Source: Bradyrhizobium sp. JYMT SZCCT0428 (GTDB taxonomy: Bacteria > Pseudomonadota > Alphaproteobacteria > Rhizobiales > Xanthobacteraceae). Taken from it: a DNA stretch of 48,939 nucleotides. Below are positions 16,748 to 25,430 of the stretch, in pieces. Each line of letters begins with the position of its first letter. Within the stretch, counting starts at the first letter, position 1. Both the position numbers and the translations under genes were made by a program. The notes beneath the pieces were generated by a model, which was given only the letters and a program-made list of their open reading frames with translations, searched no databases and was not told the origin of the DNA. The stretch covers positions 1 through 48,939 of the forward strand of contig NZ_JAFCLS010000055.1 of assembly GCF_018131075.1 (NCBI RefSeq), given 5' to 3'.

Positions 16748-16810
16748 TCACCCTGCGACCGTAGTGCCCCCGGTCGAAGGCCCTCCGGCCCCCGAGCGGC
16801 CCTCCGTAGG
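16746..16810 (+). repeat. Copy A of a GC-rich dispersed repeat
   Basis: The core GTCGAAGGCCCTCCGGCC and surrounding bases align, with scattered differences, to 17256-17320. It abuts the truncation point of the YqaJ fragment. Confidence 0.45.
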
Positions 16811-16881
16811 AGTTGCTTGTTTAGCTCACCGGCTCTCTTCCGCCGCTCGATTTTCCACTATCTCCCGGCCATGTTGTTGCG

Positions 16882-17199
16882 TCAGCGGCTCGTTCTATGG
16901 TTTCCGAAAAGTCCAAGGTCACGGTGCGTGAACGGGCGGTTACCCTGGCCAGTTTTGATCCCTAGGGGCCTAGTTTGAAAAATCGCGGCGGCATAATTTG
17001 AACGATCGGCGAAACCAAGAATAATTAATCCGGGTGCAACGCAGAGCCCGAGCAACACGGCATCTGAGAGCGGATGGAAAAACCTTTCAGCAACAGCACC
17101 AATCCCGCCGCGCTGGTAAGTCATGAAGTATCTTCCAGCGAAGATAGCCGCGCCAAGCGCGATCAGGGCATATCCGAACCAGCGAATGACTGAACGCAT
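16882..17199 (-). CDS. Small membrane protein of unknown function
   Basis: Starting at the ATG 17199 (purine-rich GAGAGAAG upstream), the product is about 105 residues: MRSVIRWFGYALIALGAAIF, a first hydrophobic helix, then a short loop with two arginines. A second helix around DAVLLGLCVAPGLIILGF follows, then a polar tail. I do not recognise the family. Two helices and a short basic start suggest an inner-membrane protein with both ends in the cytoplasm. The C-terminal tail beyond residue 85 (IKTGQGNRPFTHRD) may be read through a former stop or junction. Confidence 0.5.
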   Translation of the reverse strand: MRSVIRWFGYALIALGAAIFAGRYFMTYQRGGIGAVAERFFHPLSDAVLLGLCVAPGLIILGFADRSNYAAAIFQTRPLGIKTGQGNRPFTHRDLGLFGNHRTSR

Positions 17200-17243
17200 G
17201 TTTTTCTTCTCTCTCAAGGCCGCCTCAGTCGGTGGCCAAAAGC

Positions 17244-17320
17244 GATGGTACTGCGTGAACACCGCGACCCTCTAATGCCGCCCGTCGAAGGCACTCCGGC
17301 CGCCGTGCGGCCCGCAGTGG
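17244..17320 (+). repeat. Copy B of a GC-rich dispersed repeat
   Basis: ACCGCGACC... CGTCGAAGGCACTCCGGCC aligns with copy A at 16746-16810. Its 5' part (ATGGTACTGCGTGAACACCG) also resembles 15871-15888. Confidence 0.45.
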
Positions 17321-17596
17321 GTGCACGAAATCAAGCATCGACGGTTACCTCCCTCTGGGTCCGCCGGGAGGGCTCGCAGGTGCATGTGAAAAACATCCGT
17401 GATGGAGACCACTTTACGTGCGTCCATCTTCGGATGAAGCAAGCAGCATGGCACTATGCGCAAGACCAATTGCGCTGACGCTGATGCTCAAGTATCAGGT
17501 ATTGCCAATCGAAGCCAGCAAGCTGGCAAAATACAAGGTGAAGGAAACCGACTTCATCACAGATTCTCAGCGCGATATAAGGAAAACCAAACCCAG

Positions 17597-18886
17597 ATGT
17601 ATTTTCCCAGTCCATTTTATGACGGCATCCGTTCTGATCCGGCATCGATAGTTGCCGCTTACAATTCCTATGGCGCTCAGTTTGCAATTGATGCAGGCAT
17701 TGCGAGCATGAACGATGAAATCAAAATTTCAGCGTTCTGTTCGGTCGTTTCGTATGGAATGGCGCCGTATGGCGTGAGCTAAACCAGCCTTGATCTAACC
17801 AGCATTCTGGCCGCCCCTGTCTTGTCGTGCAACCAATACATGTCTCTGACCTGGTTTTTAGTCGAAAAGTTCGGCCATGAACACACAGTTTTTCAAACAG
17901 CAATAGGATGGGATAGCGGCGCTGTAGGAAATCACTCACAATTTCTAGTTACGGCCAATGGTCAATCCGCCTTGCTTGATCCAACTATCGGCCTGGTCGC
18001 TCCTGGTGTAACTCTCACAGGATTGCTATCAGGCACACACTACACCACGATGGCGAGCTTCTGGGAGGCTAAGCATAGCGCCAACATCTCGACCTTCAAC
18101 GCCGAAGTCGAAAACGCTATTAGTGGCGGGCTGTATCAGGTGCAAGATGCCATCTATAAATTTGACGGCATGGACCAGTGGCTTGAACAAAATGTATCGC
18201 ATTATGGGTTGGTCTACGGGAACACCTTCAGCGATTATATTTTCAGTGACAACTTCACGTGGACCAGCGGTATAGCCTACGGCAACAAGGGCGACGATAC
18301 GATCAACGGCGGTTCAGAAGCGGATGTCTTTTTCGGCGGCGCTGGGAATGACGTGCTTTCAGGTAATGGCGGCAACGACGTTCTAATTGGCGCAGATGGC
18401 AATGATTGGCTTTACGGCGGACCATATCAATATGGTGGTAACGGCAATGACGTTGGAGTCGGTGCAAGCAGCAACGATATTTTCGTAACGGAATCCGGCG
18501 ACGACACCGCGTTCGGTGCAACTGGGCAGGATTATTTTTACATGGGCAGTGGCAACGACACCATGTACGGAGGCGACGGCGTTGACGTTCTCCAGGGCGA
18601 GGCCGGTAACGATTATCTGGATGGTGGCGCTGGCGTAAACTACTATTTCGGCGGCGACGGCAGCGACACGTTCTTTGCGAATTGCAGTGGATCGATTCAG
18701 GTCGTACAAAACTGGCAAACTCAGGACGCGGTCATATTGCAGGGATGGGGATTCACATCATTCGCTGACATGCTTGGGCACTCCTACCAGAACGGCGCGT
18801 ATTTCATCGTGCAAGCCGATAACGGGTCGGCCGTATGGGTCAACGGCGCAACCGCTTCGACTTTTGCTGCATCACTGATTCCGTAA
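17597..18886 (+). pseudogene. Transglutaminase-like RTX protein interrupted by an in-frame TAA
   Basis: A continuous frame runs from ATG 17597 to 18886, broken only by TAA at 17780-17782. Before the stop lie 61 codons (MYFPSPFYDGIRSDPAS ... YGMAPYGVS). After it, the frame holds a Cys-His-Asp set spaced as in transglutaminase-like cysteine proteases: LSCNQY, then GNHSQF about 35 residues later, then LLDPTIG about 15 after that. There follow RTX nonapeptides (GNKGDDTINGG ... YYFGGDGSDTF) and a C-terminal module with TSFADM, GAYFIVQ and VWVNG. The part downstream of TAA could start at TTG 17822 and would keep all three candidate catalytic residues plus the export tail. The gene is therefore either newly broken or makes a shortened secreted protein. 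Confidence 0.7.
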
Positions 18887-18913
18887 AACATCAAAACAGC
18901 AGACAACAACAAA

Positions 18914-18949
18914 AAAGGCCGCACCATTTCTGGTGGGGCTTTCTTTTTG
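18914..18949 (+). terminator. Rho-independent terminator of the transglutaminase-like RTX gene
   Basis: AAAGGCC(G)CACCA pairs with TGGTG(G)GGCTTT around TTTC, followed by CTTTTT, 28 bases after the stop codon. Confidence 0.75.
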
Positions 18950-19056
18950 GTTCAAGAAGGTCGGGTCGTAGCTCGCGAGGAACCCGACATGCTTCTACCT
19001 TGCTTGCCGTCGATGCGAACGCTCTCGACCAAGACGGCCTTTCAGCGAAGGTACGG

Positions 19057-19395
19057 TCAGTGAATTTCATCGGAGTGGACCTTTTCGCCGCGATCCATCA
19101 GGGCATATTTCCGCGCGGTCCAGTCGCGCTGATCGCCCCATTGCTGATCGTCGGCCTCCGTACTGGTACACGATAGATAGGACGCGCCAAGCGGCATCGA
19201 AAGCCTTCCACGCGCTCTCGAAGTCTTGCTCGGTACCGGCGCTATGCTCACCCGGATAGAAGCCGGATTGCCATTGCCATCGTTCTGCGGCTCCGGGCGC
19301 ACTTTGCGATAGTCCCGACATGAACGTCGCTGAAATAGATGTGCCAGCAGTCGGCGCGTTCGCGGTAGGGGACGGCGCGTCAATACCTTCGTCAT
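19057..19395 (-). pseudogene. DCWHIYFSDVHVG-type conserved protein, frameshifted
   Basis: ATG 19395 overlaps the stop of the preceding gene by four bases. In successive frames the minus strand reads MTKV, YRERADCWHIYFSDVHVG, then RWQWQSGFYPGEHSAGTEQD and AWKAFDAAWRVL, then DQRDWTARKYALMDRGEKV and a stop at 19057. I know this order of motifs from a conserved Bradyrhizobium hypothetical protein of about 110 residues. At least three frame changes are needed, so it is well decayed. Function unknown. Confidence 0.6.
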
Positions 19396-19847
19396 AGGCC
19401 GTCTCCGTAATTCCGCTGGCTCTTGCCGAGTCGCAGCAGTTCTGCCGCCGGTCTCTTTCCAGCCTCGTGACATTTCGCGCAGCGGAGCCGCCCGGCAAGA
19501 ACATGAACGCACGTCGTCTCGCCATGGCGCAGCGCCGCAAGATCGACGCTGCGCAGCGTGCGGCAGCGCGCACATCGGATTTCAAGCCTGGGTAACCGCC
19601 GTTGATGGCCTGATCTATCGTTGGGGACGGGTCAATCGGCCCGCCGTCCGCCCACATGCGTTCGTTCCAGCTTTGGCAGGCAAGGTCGTCGGCTTCACGG
19701 ATCAGGGCGGCCCCGGCCGCGCGCTTCAGCCGAACGGGCGGCCAATAGGCCGGTCATGGCGCGGGCCTTGGTCAACTCCTTCGCTAGCGCCTTGCGGTCG
19801 TCGCCCGATAGTGGGGTCGGGTGATGTTTCGGTCCCATGGCTGGCAT
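19392..19847 (-). pseudogene. Zinc-ribbon-containing conserved protein, frameshifted twice
   Basis: From ATG 19847 or 19838 the minus strand reads LSGDDRKALAKELTKARAMT and AARSAEARGRG. A shift near 19715 gives READDLACQSWNERMWADGG and IDPSPTIDQAINGGYP, and a second shift near 19590 gives LEIRCARC ... GRLRCAKCHEAGKRPAAELL ending at 19392. The restored protein has two CxxC pairs (RCARC, RCAKC) forming a zinc ribbon. It belongs to a conserved Bradyrhizobium family of unknown function. The 4-base overlap with the next gene shows that they formed an operon. Confidence 0.65.
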
Positions 19848-20028
19848 CAAACCGCAGCGACCTGGATTAGGCAAACGGCACCATTGGTGGGGAGAGAGGC
19901 TCCACCTGACTACAGTAAGTCGGGGTAATGGCTCCAACCGAGGACACCCCGCCATTTGTGGGCAATGAAAGTGCCACTTGACATAATTAGCCCGAGAGCA
20001 TGCACTTGGATTTTATCTAAGACCTCCC

Positions 20029-20143
20029 ATGAAAAAAGCATTTTTAATCGCAGCGACCGCCGTCGCTGCTGACATTGGCTTCTAGCGTAATCGCCGTCGC
20101 AATCAGATTGAGGCATCCGCGCCAGCCTAATTTTGATGAATAG
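20029..20143 (+). pseudogene. Short exported or membrane peptide, frameshifted
   Basis: The ATG at 20029 opens MKKAFLIAATAVAA and hits a stop six codons later. Shifting near 20072 gives LTLASSVIAVAIRLRHPRQP and a stop at 20141. Together they look like a signal sequence or single membrane helix followed by a short basic tail. One indel breaks it. Evidence is limited to the natural join. Confidence 0.35.
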
Positions 20144-20419
20144 GAACGCCCATGACCTTCGGTATGATCGTTGGAAGATCCTTTGCCCTTCGTCTGGATG
20201 TTCCTAGCCGCGCAGAATAAAGCGCATCGCGATGAGACGGGGGTATGCTCCGACCCGACATGGCTGCCGGCGCATCCGGCGGAATGCAAGAAACAAGGGG
20301 ACTAGCGAGCCACAAGCGTACAGCCAATGGCTCGATCGGAAAGGCGGTTCGGACAACTGCCGCGCGCGCCGGACGAGCAGGAAATCCGAGACCGTCCACT
20401 CCATGCTGCGGCCGCTGCG
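20144..20419. other. Intergenic stretch without recognised gene
   Basis: Frames on both strands are arginine-rich and overlap one another without any recognisable domain. I see no repeat or RNA gene. Confidence 0.3.
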
Positions 20420-20565
20420 CGTCGGTATAGTCTACGCAAGCAACGCGGCGGGTATATGCTAGTGAACTTGGTAAGCAATCCAACCAAGCTGCAAACTAAT
20501 CCATATAGCTTACCACATTTGACTTTTCTCGCGAGGAAGTGGAACGGTTCCTCACCGGTGAATAG
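20420..20565 (+). pseudogene. Small protein remnant ending FDFSREEVERFLTGE
   Basis: One frame reads RRYSLRKQRGGYMLVNLVSN and on to LQTNPY. A shift near 20510 leads to FDFSREEVERFLTGE and a TAG at 20563-20565. The two pieces join sensibly into the C-terminal 50 or so residues of a small protein. The 5' end cannot be located. Family uncertain. Confidence 0.35.
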
Positions 20566-20660
20566 GCGAATAGATATTGCAACATTTAAAGCCACAGCGG
20601 TGCCCCGCCACTATGCTGGTGCAGCAATGAGGCGAAGTAGCCGGGCCTCGCTTTCATGAC

Positions 20661-20690
20661 GGCCCGCCGGTTCACTCCGGCGGGCCTTAC
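20661..20690. terminator. Strong bidirectional-type hairpin
   Basis: A perfect 10-bp stem GGCCCGCCGG/CCGGCGGGCC with loop TTCACT (20661-20686). It lies between the plus-strand remnant ending at 20565 and the minus-strand RTX remnant ending near 20694, and could serve either. Confidence 0.6.
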
Positions 20691-20693
20691 TAT

Positions 20694-21095
20694 CAACTTA
20701 CTATGCTAAAATTCGCCGCTGTCAGCGTTCCAGCGGTCGCCCCATTGAGCCAGACCGCAGTATCCAACCTGAACTACGAAGTAGGCACCGTTCTGGACGC
20801 GGTTTTCGCTTTTTGAAACTCGCTTTCCGCCGCCGGCTTCGGAGCTTGCTGGCGCTGGCGACGCAAAAAACGGATGTAGGCCGTTCGGCTTCCGATGAGC
20901 GAATAGCCGCCCTTCGGCTCACGAAGGATCACCGCCTTCCTCCTGTGCCTGGCGAGAGGGCTAAAGCCGGTTCCGCTCGGCGTAAGGGAACCAACTAGCG
21001 CTTATCGGGAAGCCAAGGTGAGACTTGATCCGGCACGTCAGTTCGCTGTCGAGTTGCGCGATGATCTGGGAGTTAGTCCAAACGGGTTTGGCCAT
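20694..21095 (-). pseudogene. Decayed RTX peptidase (M10/serralysin-like N-terminus, RTX C-terminus)
   Basis: On the minus strand the ATG at 21095 opens MAKPVWTNSQIIAQLDSELT and continues LGFPISASWFPYAERN, the start of serralysin-like RTX peptidases in Bradyrhizobium. It then breaks. At 20800-20694, in shifting frames, it ends QNGAYFVVQVG, AVWLNGATAGTLTAAN. That last part is nearly the same as the C-terminus of the transglutaminase-like RTX protein (QNGAYFIVQA, AVWVNGATASTFAAS). The catalytic zinc site and all nonapeptide repeats are missing, so most of the gene has been deleted. About 130 bases between the two parts (20800-20950) are unexplained. Confidence 0.6.
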
Positions 21096-21293
21096 AATGC
21101 AGTTCCTGAATGAAACGCTATGTTGTGCCAATTCTCCGTTACGAACCGTTTACAGAACCCGTTTCAATGCCCTCGACTTGTGGGAAACTAACTCGATTCT
21201 CGTTGGAACGGGACCCATTAAGATTTCATTAGCTATTGTGGGCATGCCGCAAACAAGATCGCACTCGCGCCGGACAAGCTCGACGCTTGCCGC

Positions 21294-23210
21294 TCAGTGT
21301 TTGACCATCGCCCTGAACTCACATCCACGGTCGTGAAAGCGTTGATGCCACAATTCCAGGCTAAGCAGGCCCCAGGTCTTTCGAGAAAATTGTGAAGCCC
21401 CCTGGAAGCTTCCCAGCACCACATCCGAGTTGAAAAAATCGCGCTTTCGAGATCTTTGCTGATCAAACACGTCCGAGACGAAGCCCTTTAGCGCTCCCTG
21501 AAACCACTCTTTCAAGGGTACGGGAAAACCCATTTTGTCGCGTCGTTCAACCACATTCTTTGGAAGTGTGTCGCGATAGGCGGTTTTCATCAGCTGCTTC
21601 ATTTGACCGCCCTTGAATTTCACATCCGCCGGAACGGTCGCCAAAAACTCCACTAGCGCGTGGTCTAGAAACGGAACGCGGCTCTCGAGCCCGTGGGCCA
21701 TACTCATCCGGTCTTCGACCTGCAAGAGCGCCGGCAAAAGGCATTTGAAGTCGAAATGCGTCATTTTGTCGAAATAAGCTTCCTTGCGAACATTATCCTG
21801 GTTGTTGAAGATCGCGCGAAATGAATCGAACACCTGCGCTTTGTTGAGCGAGGACCAGTTAACCTCGCCTACCATGTCTGTCGACCGGTCGATCAGGCGG
21901 AAGTAGCGTGCATCGATATCCCCAAACAACCCGTCACGCCAAAACTCACTGATCATTGGTTTGTATTCACGCAGCAGGCCAAGATTGGGCACGATCGACT
22001 CGATGGTGACGACAAAATTGCCCTGCCGGTAGGTGCCATCCATGGCCGCTTTGATGCTTTGCTCGAAGTAGGCAACGAGATACCTTGCGTATCCGCCCAG
22101 AAGCTCATCGCCACCTTGGCCGCCGAGAACCACCTTGAGGTGCTTGGCCGCCAGTGCCGATACCATGTATTGCGGAAACGACCCGGGGCCGGCCACCGGG
22201 AAGTCGAGGTGATAGATAACGTCACCGACATGACGACGGAAATCCGCTGCCGTTATATCAGCGATATGCAGCGACATGTCCGCGAGGTCGGTCACTTCCC
22301 GCGCATAGTGGCTTTCATCGTATCCGGGATATTCCATGAACCGCCCATGGAAGGCTTCTCGGTTGCGATGATCATGACGCGATGCCAGCAACGCCACCAG
22401 ACTTGAATCCAGTCCGCCTGAAACATAGCCTCCTACCGGAACGTCCGCGCGCAAATGCACGTTCATCGAATCCGCCAGCAGCTCCTTGAACCTCGTCTCG
22501 AAATAGCGCGGACTATGGTCGTAGTCGACGTCGTACTGGACGTCCCAATACCGCCTGGTCGCAACCCTGCCGTTGGAAATCACCAGCGCATGCCCGGCGG
22601 GAAGGGTATCGACTCCTTCGAAAAGCGTTTTGACGCCGATCGTGTATTGAAACGTTAGATACTCAGCGAGCGCCGAAGAGTCCGTCCGGATATCGGGAAG
22701 GAATGGAAGAAGCGCCTTCGCCTCGGAAGCAAAAAAGAGGGTATCGTCCTGAACGGTGTAATAGAACGGCTTGATGCCGAAGCGGTCGCGCGCGGCGAAA
22801 AACTTCCCGTTGCGCGGGTCCCAAATGACGAATGCAAACATGCCGCGCAGGTGGGTGACGCAATCCTCGCCCCACTTTTCATAAGCAGCTAGAATCACTT
22901 CGGTATCCGACGTCGATCGAAAAGTCCAATTCGCGGAAAGCTCCTTGCGTAGCTCGATGTAGTTGTAAACCTCACCATTGTAGGTGATGACCGTATGGTT
23001 TGGCGCGTGCATGGGCTGGGCGCCTGACGGCGACAAGTCAATGATGGCAAGGCGACGGTGAATCAATCCAACGCGCCGGTCATCTGAAATCCATTCACCA
23101 TCGCCGTCCGGACCTCGATGCGAGATCAGGCCAGACATGGCGCGAATCGCAACCTCGGGCCGCGAATAGGGTCTTGACGTCAGTGAAATCAAACCGGCGA
23201 TGCCACACAT
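21294..23210 (-). CDS. AsnB-type glutamine amidotransferase (asparagine synthase family)
   Basis: The 638-residue protein has the full asparagine-synthase-B layout. Cys2 follows the initiator Met (MCGIAG) and is the nucleophile of the class II glutaminase domain (residues 1 to about 210: HRGPDG, YNGEVYNY, ARDRFGIKP). The synthetase domain has the pyrophosphate loop SGGLDSS at 264-270. In polysaccharide clusters such proteins (WbpS-like) amidate uronic-acid carboxyls rather than aspartate. The WbpB- and WbpD-like genes in the same operon make a uronic substrate plausible. It is the last gene of the left operon, 41 bases after the glycosyltransferase. True asparagine synthesis cannot be excluded. 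A second paralogue is at 38085-39959. Confidence 0.85.
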   Translation of the reverse strand: MCGIAGLISLTSRPYSRPEVAIRAMSGLISHRGPDGDGEWISDDRRVGLIHRRLAIIDLSPSGAQPMHAPNHTVITYNGEVYNYIELRKELSANWTFRSTSDTEVILAAYEKWGEDCVTHLRGMFAFVIWDPRNGKFFAARDRFGIKPFYYTVQDDTLFFASEAKALLPFLPDIRTDSSALAEYLTFQYTIGVKTLFEGVDTLPAGHALVISNGRVATRRYWDVQYDVDYDHSPRYFETRFKELLADSMNVHLRADVPVGGYVSGGLDSSLVALLASRHDHRNREAFHGRFMEYPGYDESHYAREVTDLADMSLHIADITAADFRRHVGDVIYHLDFPVAGPGSFPQYMVSALAAKHLKVVLGGQGGDELLGGYARYLVAYFEQSIKAAMDGTYRQGNFVVTIESIVPNLGLLREYKPMISEFWRDGLFGDIDARYFRLIDRSTDMVGEVNWSSLNKAQVFDSFRAIFNNQDNVRKEAYFDKMTHFDFKCLLPALLQVEDRMSMAHGLESRVPFLDHALVEFLATVPADVKFKGGQMKQLMKTAYRDTLPKNVVERRDKMGFPVPLKEWFQGALKGFVSDVFDQQRSRKRDFFNSDVVLGSFQGASQFSRKTWGLLSLELWHQRFHDRGCEFRAMVKH

Positions 23211-23251
23211 GTCGTATCTCTCACAATTTTACAAGGCTTCATGATCGCGGA

Positions 23252-24580
23252 TCACGATCTTATCCAGCGGACGACCACACGAAGAGGCCGGCTCAGGTAG
23301 TTCAGCCAACCATGCACCACGTCTCGGGTCTCGGCGCTCGCGCTCCCCAGCAACGTGGAGAACAAGAAACGGTAAGCCTTCTCAGTCAATTTACGGGTAG
23401 CCTTGCGGCGCATCACAATCAAGCCGGGGGCAGCAAATCTAGCCAGTTCCCGGTCATCGAGGGCGGCCAGCGGGGCCTTTTGGTGTTCCCGAAAGGCAGT
23501 GCGGATGGCTTCATCGAACTGGCCGACCATCGCACGGTAGGAATTCGCTGGGTCGCACGCAACCTCTCGATAGGCCGCATCAATGATGGCCTTCGCCCTT
23601 TCGCCATCCTTCAAAACGCTAACCACCTCGAGGTGATTCGAATGGTCTTTTCTGAGTGGGACGTAGTGACGCCAAGGCTGCATCCGGCCGGAATAGTCGC
23701 CTTCGTACAGGATCAGCAACGTCCGCAAAGCAGACGCCTCAAAACAGCGGGGAGATATCTGGTTTAGCCTGATCTTGCCTTCGGCTTCCGCAAAGTAGCG
23801 TCGCTTCAGCTCTCCGAATGCGACGCCCGGCTCGCGACGGCTGTGATTCTCGACCTGGCGTTGAATTTCCCCGGTGAAGTCGAAAACCGAAGCGCCACTT
23901 TCTACACCCAGCATCGCCTTGCAGCTTGCAACAAAATCGATCCAGGCCTCGCCATAGATCCGGTCTTCCTCCCGAAAGGAGAAATCGAGAGCGAGCTTGT
24001 CGGGGGCAGCATCTTCCTGGAAGCGCTTCCCGATCTGGTATTTCTCCTGACCCAGATCGCCAAGCCAGGCGGGCACTTTGCGCGCACGGTAGCCGACATC
24101 AACGGGTCTCCGCGAAAAAGGCAACACCTTTTTGCTCAACAGATGCTCGGGGACATAGCCCGTGAGAACGCTGACCTTGGTAACGCCGGGCAATCTCATC
24201 GAGGGATAAACCTTCTCGATTTCGGCTTCTGGTACACAAGTAAAAAGGACGTCGATTCCGATCTCCTGCATTGCGGCGATCGTTGCATCGACGAAACGGT
24301 ATTCGTCTTGAATAAAGATCGCCTTCAGACCGCCGAATTCACCGAGAGCCGTGCGCGCAGCAGCACTCACATAGGCGTTGTGACAGGCGATCAGGGAATA
24401 ATGGATTACGACCGCATCGAAGTGATTTAGATCCAGACGTCTCGGCAGATCCCCGAGTATCGAGACGTGACGCACGCAGTGCTGTGAATACTGTGTCAGC
24501 GCATCAACATGCTCCCTCACGGTTGCCGCAATGTCATCGCGATAATCGCAAAGTAGAAGGATTTGCAGCGGCCTTGCCAA
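23252..24580 (-). CDS. CgeB-like glycosyltransferase, paralogue 1
   Basis: The protein is about 442 residues from the TTG at 24580, five bases after the methyltransferase stop; an ATG at 24634 would overlap that gene by 50 bases. I choose TTG because it puts the first strand (LQILLLCDYRDD) where its paralogues have it. Shared family motifs are HFDAVVIHYS, AIFIQDEYRFVD, VLFTCVPEAEIEKVYP, LTGYVPEHLL, IGYRAR-type, GVESGASVFDF and NQISPRCFEASALRTLLILYEGDYSG. The last block is the nucleotide-sugar-binding C-terminal half of GT-B enzymes (Glyco_trans_1_2/CgeB-like). It should transfer a sugar in the cytoplasm. Donor and acceptor are unknown. Paralogues are at 28889, 30363 and 43853. Confidence 0.75.
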   Translation of the reverse strand: MARPLQILLLCDYRDDIAATVREHVDALTQYSQHCVRHVSILGDLPRRLDLNHFDAVVIHYSLIACHNAYVSAAARTALGEFGGLKAIFIQDEYRFVDATIAAMQEIGIDVLFTCVPEAEIEKVYPSMRLPGVTKVSVLTGYVPEHLLSKKVLPFSRRPVDVGYRARKVPAWLGDLGQEKYQIGKRFQEDAAPDKLALDFSFREEDRIYGEAWIDFVASCKAMLGVESGASVFDFTGEIQRQVENHSRREPGVAFGELKRRYFAEAEGKIRLNQISPRCFEASALRTLLILYEGDYSGRMQPWRHYVPLRKDHSNHLEVVSVLKDGERAKAIIDAAYREVACDPANSYRAMVGQFDEAIRTAFREHQKAPLAALDDRELARFAAPGLIVMRRKATRKLTEKAYRFLFSTLLGSASAETRDVVHGWLNYLSRPLRVVVRWIRS

Positions 24581-24584
24581 GATA

Positions 24585-25430
24585 CTACCGCCGCGTCGCT
24601 CGAATATAGATGTCAAGCCCAAGCCATGGACCAAACAGCCTCAGCTTGAGAGAGCGCGTCAGAAAGCGCAACGGCCCCTCGTCTCCGATATTTTCCAATC
24701 TGACCGTTTCGATAGACCAATCTGTCAACATCCGCCTGAGTTCCTGCACTGAAAAGAACTCCGTCTCGGGCGCCGCCACTCCATCAACATTTGCATCGTA
24801 CGCCCACCGCTCCGCTTCACCTGCAACTGGCTTTCCTGCCGATCTACCGCGAAGCCAGAGAGCGTGACGGATGGAGGTCAGCGGCCATCGAATGATGCGC
24901 CGGTAAGAAAACGCATTATACACCATGAAGATCAGTTGACCGCCGGGAACCAGTATGCGCCGAAGCTCTTTGAGCGCACCCGCGAGACTTCCAGTGTGAT
25001 GCAACGAACCTATTGCAATTGCCACATCGAAAGACTGGTCCTCGAATGGACAGGAGAGGACGCTGCCTTGTACGGCACGGCCCGACAAACGTGCCTGATC
25101 CAGGCGGCGATTTACCATGGCAACCGGATCGGAGGCGATATCAAGCCCGGTAAAAGTGGCGCCCGCCTCCGCAATTTTTTGCGACAATGACCCGTAGCCC
25201 AGTCCAACCTCTAACACGCGCCTGTTCTTGAACGCCGCCACGTCGACGAAAGGCAGCAAATAATCGTAAAAATCGAAATACCAGTTGTCGAATTTCTGGA
25301 GTGAGGCCGCCGAATTGTCGTCAATCCCAAGCGAACGCGCCAGCGACGTCCCGCAAAGTTCGGACCAAAACTCGGAATTTGCGTCATTAATCGACATCTC
25401 TGCCCTGCTTCGATCGAGAGATGCGGCCAT
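24585..25430 (-). CDS. Class I SAM-dependent methyltransferase
   Basis: About 281 residues. The SAM-binding loop RVLEVGLGYGSLSQ (motif I) is followed by FTGLDIA (acidic motif II), FDVAIAIGSLHHT (motif III region) and LKELRRILVPGGQLIF (post-motif). This is the UbiE/Methyltransf_11 type, here probably acting on a glycan or a nucleotide sugar. The start ATG overlaps the stop of the epimerase gene by one base, so the two are translationally coupled. Further methyltransferases of different sequence are at 37283 and 47023; together they suggest several methylated positions in the product. Confidence 0.8.
   Translation of the reverse strand: MAASLDRSRAEMSINDANSEFWSELCGTSLARSLGIDDNSAASLQKFDNWYFDFYDYLLPFVDVAAFKNRRVLEVGLGYGSLSQKIAEAGATFTGLDIASDPVAMVNRRLDQARLSGRAVQGSVLSCPFEDQSFDVAIAIGSLHHTGSLAGALKELRRILVPGGQLIFMVYNAFSYRRIIRWPLTSIRHALWLRGRSAGKPVAGEAERWAYDANVDGVAAPETEFFSVQELRRMLTDWSIETVRLENIGDEGPLRFLTRSLKLRLFGPWLGLDIYIRATRR

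Noticed and set aside
17780..17782. Programmed stop-codon readthrough in the transglutaminase-like RTX gene
   Set aside because: The codon is TAA, the least leaky stop. No downstream structure or known readthrough context is visible, and the surroundings are full of decayed genes, so simple mutation is more likely.
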